NCBI GenBank assembly: GCA_027435495.1
Contig: DAHZZC010000176.1
Location: 1-6,977, forward strand
Length of the DNA: 6,977 bases
Origin: Planctomycetales bacterium
GTDB taxonomy: Bacteria; Planctomycetota; Planctomycetia; Isosphaerales; Isosphaeraceae
Reading direction: 5' to 3'
Positions 1 to 4,444 of this stretch are shown here, in pieces. The notes beneath the pieces are model-generated. The model was not told the origin of the DNA. It saw nothing but the letters and a program-made list of their open reading frames with translations, and searched no databases. Position 1 is the first letter of the stretch, and each line of letters opens with the position of its first letter. The translations under genes were made by a program, and so were the position numbers.

Positions 1-582
1 GAAGAGCGCTCCACCCAGGCCGACTCCGCCGCTCCCGCCCAGGCCGCCCAGCCCGGCACGTTGCGAAGCGCCGCTCCCCGCACGGCCGCCGGCACCGCCG
101 ACACCCCCGGCTCCGCCGAGCGCCACATCACTCGTGAAGACCGTTCCCGCGACCCGCGCCGTCCCACCCTGCAAGAAGAGCCCGCCGCCAGCCCCCAATC
201 CACCCTGACCCCCTGATCCGCCGCCACCCCCATTCCCTAGCGCGAAACCGAGAACCCGCTGCGTGCCACCATGAAGCGTCGGGGTTCCATGGACCGAGTA
301 GCCCGCCCCTCCGAGGCCGCCGGCGCCTCCAGGACCGCCGATCGCCGCATCGAGCCCGATCCGATCGTTCGTGAGCGAGAGGCTCCCGCCGGACAGGTAG
401 ATCGCACCGCCGCTAGCCGGTCCGCCCGCTCCGCCGCCGCTCCCCGCGCCGCCGGTCGGGTGACCGGCCGTCGCCGAAACTCCTGTCGCTCCCGCGGAGC
501 CCGACGCACCAACGGCGAAGTTCCCCGAGATCGAAACCCTCGACATCGCCACCTGACCGCCATCGATCAGCACTCCGCCGCC
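1..582 (-). repeat. Gly-rich beta-helix repeat units in the sedolisin protein
   Basis: Four units start with a GG-x-(hydrophobic)-x-x-GG signature: GGVLIDGG, GGAIYLSGG, GGLFLQGG and GGALF (cut by the window edge). Their GG pairs fall at residues 731, 787, 862 and 919, giving spacings of 56, 75 and 57. Each unit has a Ser/Thr/Val-rich strand pair, then an acidic or aliphatic turn, then a run of glycine-rich GGxGG spacers. The pattern resembles right-handed parallel beta-helix turns with disordered glycine loops. The right-hand minus-strand gene carries the same kind of unit (GGGFYVHGG near 6950). Confidence 0.75.
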
Positions 583-2769
583 AGCCGCCAGCGGCAGTGC
601 GTTCATCCCGCCGTCAGTCGCCAACCCGCCGTCAATCGAGAGGCTCTGGAAAACCACCGTCAGGCTCGAATCTCCATTCACCTCGAAGACACGGCTCTGC
701 AGGCCCGCCTCGATCACCGAGGACGTCGACGACTGGCCGAGAATCTCGATCGTCTTCGACGGTGCCCCCGACGAGTTCATCAACTTGAGCTCGCTCCCCC
801 CGACCGCGTAGGGGATCGTCGATTTCGAGAGAACGATGAGGCTGACCGCCTTGTTATCCAGAGCGGTGGTCGCCACCGCGTCGCTCAGACTGCCGGCGAT
901 GGGCAACGGGTAATAAAACGCCATGTTCGGACCGGGCGGAGCCATCACCTGCACGGTGTCCGTCGGCGCTGAGTTCACGAGGGTTCCGGATTGCGCCACG
1001 AAGGTGTAACGGTTACCTCCCGCGACCTGGCTGAGCGTCAGACCCTTGAAGACGATCGGCTGCCCCGCCTGGAACGTCGTCGGCACCGGCGTGAATGAGG
1101 CGCCAGTCGGGCCGCTCGACAGCGAGAGCGTGGCCGTCCCCGCGTACGACAGGTCGATCTCTCCCAGCGAGTCGACCGGCTGCGCGATCACCCCGAACGC
1201 GACACCCGAGACCACCGAGGGGGGCGGTTGCGTCGCGATCACCAGGTGATTCGCCATGCCGAACGCCGAGAGGTCCGGAAGTAATTTGTTGGCCACCGGC
1301 GAACCGAGACCCGTGACCAGATTGTAGCCGGCCTGGGCCGCGAACCCGTTGTTCCCCTGCGTGATCGAGTGGAAATCGCCGGGGGCGATCGCCGCCAGTC
1401 CGTAAAGGTCCGAGAGCAGGTTCGTCGTCCCGAGCGGACCGCCCGTCCCCAGCGGTTTCCCGCCCGCGAGCACACGCCCCTGGTCAGCGACCGCAATCAT
1501 CCCGGCCCAGAGGGGCGCCGCGAGACTCGTACCGCCGGCGCTCGCCCAGGGTGTGCTGGCGCCGAAGGCGGTCGGGTCGTAGACAGCCACACCCGAGGCG
1601 GGTGAGGCGTCGGCCGAGACGTCGGGGAAGGTTCGGGGACTCGAAGGCGAGGTCACGTACGGGTCGATCCCCCCCTGCTGGTAGGCCGGGGCGGTGAACG
1701 TCGAGTCGTAGCCGCCTCCACTTCCCGACCACCCGATCTCGCCGCCGTACTGGTTCCCAGGTGTCACCGTCAACTGCGTCCCGCCCACGGAAACCACCTC
1801 GGGCGAGGCCGACGGATAGCTCGGACCCACAATCTTGCCGCTGTCGCCCGACGCCGTCAGGATGCTCACGTTCGGGTTGGCCGCCAGCGCCGTCTGAAGA
1901 GTCTGGTTATCAGAGAGTTCCTGCGCCCCAGTAAGCCCGACGTTTGCGGCCGTCAGCCCATAGCTGCAGGAAATCACCGAAATCCCGGGCAGGCTGGCCA
2001 GCGTGGCGAGCCCGTTGACGATGTCCTGGCCCTGTGGCAACGGGGTGGTGCTCAGCACCACGATGCTGGCCTGGGGGGCCATCGCGTGGGCCCACTCGAT
2101 GTCCAGCGCGATCTCGGCGGCGCCCGATGGCCCCGGGTTCTGGAAGTCGCTCGTACTGGTGCTGTTTGCATACGGAACGCCCGCGTGATCGACGAACGTC
2201 AGGCTGGGCGGGTCGGGAACCCCGAATTGCTTGTCGAAAACGCTCAGGGGGTTGCCACTTGTCCCCAGAGCGTTCTGGAGAAACGCGGGGTCCATCCCCT
2301 CCTCGAAGATCCCGATCGTCTGACCCTTGCCGTTGGCCGGCTCGGTGGCGTACGAGAAGGTATTATTCAGACCCCCATTCACGCCGAGCCCATAAGCTCC
2401 CTGAATTTGCTGGGGAATATATCCTGCCGGGCCGGGCAAACCACTAAGGGCATCGGCTGTGGACGGGACCGGCGAGGCGACCGGCAGGGCGCCCAGGACC
2501 ACCCCCGTCCGCCCCAGCAACGCCGGAGAGAGCCCGGCCGATCCCCCCGACGCCGCGATCCAGAGCGACCCGCCCGCCACCGAGTACGGCAGCACCGCGA
2601 GCCCCCCCGTTCCGACGGTCAGAGGTGCCGGCGAGGCGGCCGTCCCAAGCGGGGTTGTCGCCGCGACCGAGAGCACCAGTCTCGGCTCGAGGGCCTCGAT
2701 TCTCGGCGTCGACGTTCGACCACGTCTCGACAATCGGTGCAGGCGGGCAGGACGCTTGCGCGAGGCCAT
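1..2769 (-). CDS. LEPR-XLL sedolisin (S53) peptidase with Ig-like and Gly-rich beta-helix regions, partial (3' end outside window)
   Basis: The frame is open without a stop from the ATG at 2769 to the left edge, giving 923 codons and a missing C-terminus. The start is supported by a GGAGGA ribosome site 8 nt upstream. Residues 1-23 are Arg/Lys/His-rich and residues 27-34 read LEPRLVLS, the planctomycete LEPR-XLL motif thought to mark exported proteins. The S53 core spans about 116-500: Glu219 and Asp223 (E-x-x-x-D), oxyanion Asp309 in ASGDSG, and nucleophile Ser415 in GGTSLAAP. The usual PDVSADA motif (residues 382-388) and a TGLGSP end (486-491) are present. Sedolisins are acid-acting endopeptidases. 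Residues 508-608 form an Ig-like domain, and 624-923 are beta-helix with glycine-rich stretches. Only about 80 residues separate the LEPR motif from the core, too few for the usual activation prodomain. The two Asp calcium ligands appear to be Ser468 and Asn483. The peptidase fold is secure; activity and substrate are unknown. Confidence 0.92.
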   Translation of the reverse strand, partial: MASRKRPARLHRLSRRGRTSTPRIEALEPRLVLSVAATTPLGTAASPAPLTVGTGGLAVLPYSVAGGSLWIAASGGSAGLSPALLGRTGVVLGALPVASPVPSTADALSGLPGPAGYIPQQIQGAYGLGVNGGLNNTFSYATEPANGKGQTIGIFEEGMDPAFLQNALGTSGNPLSVFDKQFGVPDPPSLTFVDHAGVPYANSTSTSDFQNPGPSGAAEIALDIEWAHAMAPQASIVVLSTTPLPQGQDIVNGLATLASLPGISVISCSYGLTAANVGLTGAQELSDNQTLQTALAANPNVSILTASGDSGKIVGPSYPSASPEVVSVGGTQLTVTPGNQYGGEIGWSGSGGGYDSTFTAPAYQQGGIDPYVTSPSSPRTFPDVSADASPASGVAVYDPTAFGASTPWASAGGTSLAAPLWAGMIAVADQGRVLAGGKPLGTGGPLGTTNLLSDLYGLAAIAPGDFHSITQGNNGFAAQAGYNLVTGLGSPVANKLLPDLSAFGMANHLVIATQPPPSVVSGVAFGVIAQPVDSLGEIDLSYAGTATLSLSSGPTGASFTPVPTTFQAGQPIVFKGLTLSQVAGGNRYTFVAQSGTLVNSAPTDTVQVMAPPGPNMAFYYPLPIAGSLSDAVATTALDNKAVSLIVLSKSTIPYAVGGSELKLMNSSGAPSKTIEILGQSSTSSVIEAGLQSRVFEVNGDSSLTVVFQSLSIDGGLATDGGMNALPLAAGGGVLIDGGQVAMSRVSISGNFAVGASGSAGATGVSATAGHPTGGAGSGGGAGGPASGGAIYLSGGSLSLTNDRIGLDAAIGGPGGAGGLGGAGYSVHGTPTLHGGTQRVLGFALGNGGGGGSGGQGGLGAGGGLFLQGGTARVAGTVFTSDVALGGAGGVGGAGGRAGSGASQRAGLGGLGGSGGVGLGGALF
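960..1246 (-). other. Ig-like domain following the peptidase core
   Basis: Residues 508-603 of the sedolisin protein run from HLVIATQPPPSVVSGV through GPTGASFTPVPTTFQAGQ to GNRYTFVAQSGTLVNSAPTD. The order of strands matches the Ig-like repeats of the second surface protein at 4858-6138, especially the ITSQPQP...VTAG and GNGYQFVVQATG portions there. It probably acts as a stalk or spacer between the peptidase and the beta-helix region. Confidence 0.6.
1270..2424 (-). other. S53 catalytic domain within the large protein
   Basis: The domain begins at YIPQQIQGAYGL, the standard first strand and helix of a sedolisin core, and ends near TGLGSPVANKLLPDL. Between them lie GAAEIALDIEWAHAMAP (Glu and Asp of the triad), SVISCSYG, ASGDSG (oxyanion Asp), EVVSVGGTQL, FPDVSADASP and GGTSLAAPLWAG (catalytic Ser). 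At about 385 residues it has the normal length for a mature sedolisin, so the catalytic domain is complete. Confidence 0.9.
2668..2691 (-). other. LEPR-XLL motif (LEPRLVLS)
   Basis: Residues 27-34 of the sedolisin gene read LEPRLVLS after a strongly basic leader. This N-terminal motif is recurrent in large planctomycete surface proteins. Its mechanism is not established, but it is generally taken as a targeting or processing signal. There is no classical long hydrophobic signal peptide, so export probably depends on this region. Confidence 0.85.
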
Positions 2770-2777
2770 CGTGCCTT

Positions 2778-2783
2778 TCCTCC
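2778..2783 (-). promoter_or_regulatory. Ribosome binding site of the sedolisin gene
   Basis: Minus-strand GGAGGA lies 8 nt before the ATG at 2769. It is a near-ideal Shine-Dalgarno sequence and fixes the start, because the frame upstream offers no better initiation codon. Confidence 0.8.
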
Positions 2784-3021
2784 GTTTGGGGTCGATCTTT
2801 GATGCAAGGCACCCGGCCGCGGTCCCCTCTCAGGTCCTACGGCTCAACACAAATCCATGGCGAAGGGTGATTGCTGCGTCACGCCTAATTGAAGTGCAGA
2901 CCTTCTGGCCCCCGGCCCGATCTTCGGCCGTGCCCGCCCCCCAAGCGAGCCCTCTTCCTCTCGACTTCTCCGGCCACGACGCCACTGGCCCTCAGCAGGT
3001 GGCCGGCCTTTCCACGGATAG

Positions 3022-3049
3022 AATCTAATCTTTGGTCAACGTAAGTCAA
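3022..3049 (-). promoter_or_regulatory. Candidate promoter for the sedolisin gene
   Basis: On the minus strand TTGACT (3049-3044) is followed after 16 bp by TAGATT (3027-3022), a moderate match to a housekeeping sigma promoter. It would give a leader of roughly 245 nt. The match could be chance, and planctomycete promoters are poorly defined. Confidence 0.3.
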
Positions 3050-3051
3050 CG
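3035..3051. repeat. Direct repeat GTCAACG x2 with 10-bp phasing
   Basis: GTCAACG occurs at 3035-3041 and again at 3045-3051, so the copies start exactly 10 bp apart, about one DNA turn. The second copy overlaps the candidate minus-strand -35 element. Tandem half-sites with this spacing are typical of OmpR/PhoB-class response regulators, but the regulator here is not known. Confidence 0.4.
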
Positions 3052-3119
3052 ACCTATCCCAGAATCTCACGCCGGACCCCCGTTTCCCCAGGAATCTCAG
3101 TTTTCATTGCCAAACGAGT

Positions 3120-3129
3120 TGAATGATTC
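3120..3129. repeat. Direct repeat TGAATGATTC, copy 1
   Basis: This is the first of two identical 10-mers. Its core GAAT-G-ATTC is itself a perfect palindrome with a one-base centre. The second copy is at 3232-3241, 112 bp downstream, and the pair brackets the upstream candidate promoter of the TIGR03032 gene. Confidence 0.5.
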
Positions 3130-3161
3130 AGAAGATTAAATTCTTTTATAAAACAGCAGCC

Positions 3162-3177
3162 CGGCCGGACCAGGCCG
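3162..3177. repeat. GC-rich inverted repeat CGGCC-N6-GGCCG
   Basis: A perfect 5-bp stem with a six-base centre sits directly upstream of the TTGACA at 3179. It could form a small hairpin or be a binding site. No T-run follows, so it is not a convincing terminator. A short GC-rich palindrome in a GC-rich genome may also be chance. Confidence 0.3.
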
Positions 3178-3178
3178 C

Positions 3179-3207
3179 TTGACAGGGTGGAACGCCACCC
3201 GCAAAAT
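3179..3207 (+). promoter_or_regulatory. Candidate distal promoter of the TIGR03032 gene
   Basis: A perfect TTGACA (3179-3184) is followed after exactly 17 bp by CAAAAT (3202-3207), four of six matches to TATAAT. The 17-bp spacer is almost entirely filled by the inverted repeat at 3185-3200. Transcripts from here would carry a leader of about 90 nt and pass through the proximal promoter. Confidence 0.45.
3185..3200. promoter_or_regulatory. Inverted repeat GGGTGG-AACG-CCACCC in the promoter spacer
   Basis: A perfect 6-bp inverted repeat with a four-base centre starts at the base after TTGACA and ends one base before the candidate -10. A dimeric regulator bound here would lie between the promoter elements. 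The placement is like that of MerR-type sites, but the spacer has the normal 17-bp length rather than the stretched 19-20 bp of MerR promoters, so simple repression is equally plausible. Confidence 0.45.
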
Positions 3208-3231
3208 CAGGCGTCCCGGTAAGTACGCCTC

Positions 3232-3241
3232 TGAATGATTC
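3232..3241. repeat. Direct repeat TGAATGATTC, copy 2
   Basis: Identical to the copy at 3120-3129. It lies just upstream of the candidate -35 of the proximal promoter (3245-3274), a position suited to an operator or activator site. Confidence 0.5.
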
Positions 3242-3244
3242 GTC

Positions 3245-3274
3245 CTGAGTTTTCCATTCAAATTTCATTATAAT
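3245..3274 (+). promoter_or_regulatory. Candidate proximal promoter of the TIGR03032 gene
   Basis: A perfect TATAAT (3269-3274) lies in an AT-rich stretch, with a weak -35, CTGAGT (3245-3250, three of six), 18 bp upstream. The predicted start near 3281 leaves a leader of about 26 nt, which fits the gene's ribosome site and ATG. A weak -35 suggests help from an activator. Confidence 0.45.
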
Positions 3275-3293
3275 TCGATTTCATTCTGTCAGC

Positions 3294-3299
3294 GGGGGG
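3294..3299 (+). promoter_or_regulatory. Purine-rich ribosome site of the TIGR03032 gene
   Basis: A GGGGGG run ends 7 nt before the ATG at 3307. It is a weak, G-only variant of the Shine-Dalgarno sequence. The region just upstream is AT-rich and non-coding in character, so the ATG at 3307 is the reasonable start. Confidence 0.45.
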
Positions 3300-3306
3300 C
3301 GAGTCG

Positions 3307-4440
3307 ATGTCGGAGGGGGCGGATTCTGCCACGGAGAGCCAGGAGTCGCGGGAGGGGCTGACACCGGCGCCGCCGTCGTTACGAGCGGTCCACACGCCGA
3401 ACTTCCCGGCCCTGCTGCGGGGGCTGGGGGCGTCGCTCCTGGTGACGACCTACCAGGCGGGGAAACTGGTGATGGTCCGCGACGAGGGGGACCACCTCAA
3501 CACCCACTTCCGCAGTTTTGCGGCGCCGATGGGGCTGGCGATCGACCACGACCGGCTGGCGATCGGGACGACGACGCAGGTCTGGGAGTATGTCGACGTC
3601 CCGGCCGTCGCGGCGAAGCTCGAGCCGCCGGGGCGGCACGACGGCTGTTTCCTCCCCAGGAGCAGCCATTTCACCGGGAATATTCAGGTCCATGAGATGG
3701 CCTGGGGGACCGGTGAGGAACTCTGGGTGGTGAACACGCGGTTCTCGTGCCTTTGCACGATTGACCGAACGGCCAGCTTCACGCCGAGGTGGCGCCCGCC
3801 GTTCGTCTCGGCTCTGGAGCCTACCGACCGCTGCCACCTTAATGGACTGGCGATGGACGCCGGGCGGCCCCGGTCGGTCACGGCGCTTGGGCGGAGCGAT
3901 ACGCCGGCCGGGTGGCGCGCCGAGAAGGCGAGGGGTGGTCTCCTGATGGACGTCGCCTCGGGCGAGGTCGTCACTGAGGGGTTATCGATGCCCCACTCGC
4001 CGCGATGGTATCGCGGGCGGCTCTGGGCCTGTGAGTCGGGCGCTGGGACGCTCGGGCTGATCGACCAGCGGACCGGCCGGTATGAGGCCGTCGCCTCGGC
4101 TCCGGGGTTCACGCGAGGGCTCGATTTCGCGGGCGATCTGGCGTTTGTCGGGCTTTCGCAGGTCCGCGAGACGGCCGTCTTCAGCGGCATCCCGATCCCC
4201 GAACGACTCGCTCCCGAGGAGCGGACCTGCGGGGTCTGTGTGATCGACCTGAGCCGCGGCGAGCCGGTCGCGCTGCTCCGATTTGAGGAGGGCGTGCAGG
4301 AGGTTTTCGCTGTGCAGGTCCTCCGCGGCTGGCGCTACCCCGACCTCATCAATGACGACCCGAAGCTGCTCGAGAATTCGTTCGTCGTTCCGGACGCGGC
4401 GCTGGCGGACGTCCCGGCCTCGCTTCGAGGGGGTGGCTGA
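3307..4440 (+). CDS. TIGR03032 / DUF4915 family protein of unknown function
   Basis: This is a complete 377-residue protein matching the TIGR03032 (DUF4915-like) family, whose biochemical role is not established. Family features run throughout: VHTPNFPALLRGLGASLLVT and TYQAGKLV (28-55), LNTHFRSFAAPMGLAID (64-80), NTRFSCL (143-149), CHLNGLAMD (176-184), MPHSPRWYRGRLWACESG (228-245), TRGLDFAGDLAFVGLSQVRE (269-288) and VFAVQVLRGWRYPDL (333-347). Recurring short strand patterns with G-L-A/D turns suggest a beta-propeller-like fold; this is inference. There is no signal peptide or membrane segment, so it should be cytoplasmic. The first 25 residues are Glu/Ser/Pro-rich and probably disordered. Seven Cys include CLC (148-150) and CGVC (308-311). 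It is divergent from the sedolisin gene and convergent with the adhesin-like gene, with no co-directional partner in the window. Length is normal and no frameshift is seen. Confidence 0.9.
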   Translation: MSEGADSATESQESREGLTPAPPSLRAVHTPNFPALLRGLGASLLVTTYQAGKLVMVRDEGDHLNTHFRSFAAPMGLAIDHDRLAIGTTTQVWEYVDVPAVAAKLEPPGRHDGCFLPRSSHFTGNIQVHEMAWGTGEELWVVNTRFSCLCTIDRTASFTPRWRPPFVSALEPTDRCHLNGLAMDAGRPRSVTALGRSDTPAGWRAEKARGGLLMDVASGEVVTEGLSMPHSPRWYRGRLWACESGAGTLGLIDQRTGRYEAVASAPGFTRGLDFAGDLAFVGLSQVRETAVFSGIPIPERLAPEERTCGVCVIDLSRGEPVALLRFEEGVQEVFAVQVLRGWRYPDLINDDPKLLENSFVVPDAALADVPASLRGGG

Positions 4441-4444
4441 TCAG
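4437..4444. other. Abutting convergent stop codons in palindrome CTGATCAG
   Basis: The plus-strand TGA (4438-4440) and the minus-strand TGA (4443-4441) touch with no base between them, together making TGATCA inside the 8-bp palindrome CTGATCAG. No hairpin plus T-run is visible on either strand nearby, so each transcript probably extends into the other gene or ends by a factor-dependent route. Confidence 0.85.

Larger units (their letters stand above)
2770..3306. other. Divergent intergenic region between the sedolisin gene and the TIGR03032 gene
   Basis: No believable gene lies in these 537 bp. The part next to the sedolisin gene (2770-3010) is GC-rich and would be its leader if the promoter near 3030 is used. 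The part from about 3100 to 3290 has clear AT-rich islands (3131-3153 and 3250-3288), unlike anything else in the window, and holds the candidate promoters and short repeats listed separately. Both flanking genes are transcribed outward from here. Confidence 0.8.

Noticed and set aside
271..972. Open plus-strand frame of 233 codons opposite the sedolisin gene
   Set aside because: Its product is Arg/Ala/His-rich without any recognisable domain, and it lies antisense to a frame with clear protein-family signals. Long antisense frames are expected in GC-rich DNA.
2086..3028. Overlapping plus-strand frames (2086-2802 and 2459-3028) reaching into the intergenic region
   Set aside because: They are mostly antisense to the sedolisin N-terminus, are low in complexity, and have no ribosome site or family resemblance.
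2885..3070. Minus-strand 61-codon frame wholly inside the intergenic region
   Set aside because: It begins at a GTG with no good ribosome site, is Arg/Gly-rich and has no recognisable feature. It would sit over the candidate sedolisin promoter and leader.
3144..3153. Palindrome TTTTATAAAA as a minus-strand -10 element
   Set aside because: The TATAAA it offers has no -35 match about 17 bp upstream, and it would give a leader of nearly 370 nt. It may only be part of the AT-rich island.
3162..3200. The two inverted repeats as an intrinsic terminator
   Set aside because: No T-run follows on either strand, no gene ends nearby, and the second repeat lies between promoter-like hexamers.
3379..4190. 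Minus-strand frames (152 and 168 codons) opposite the TIGR03032 gene
   Set aside because: The plus strand encodes a complete conserved protein, and the antisense products show no domain.
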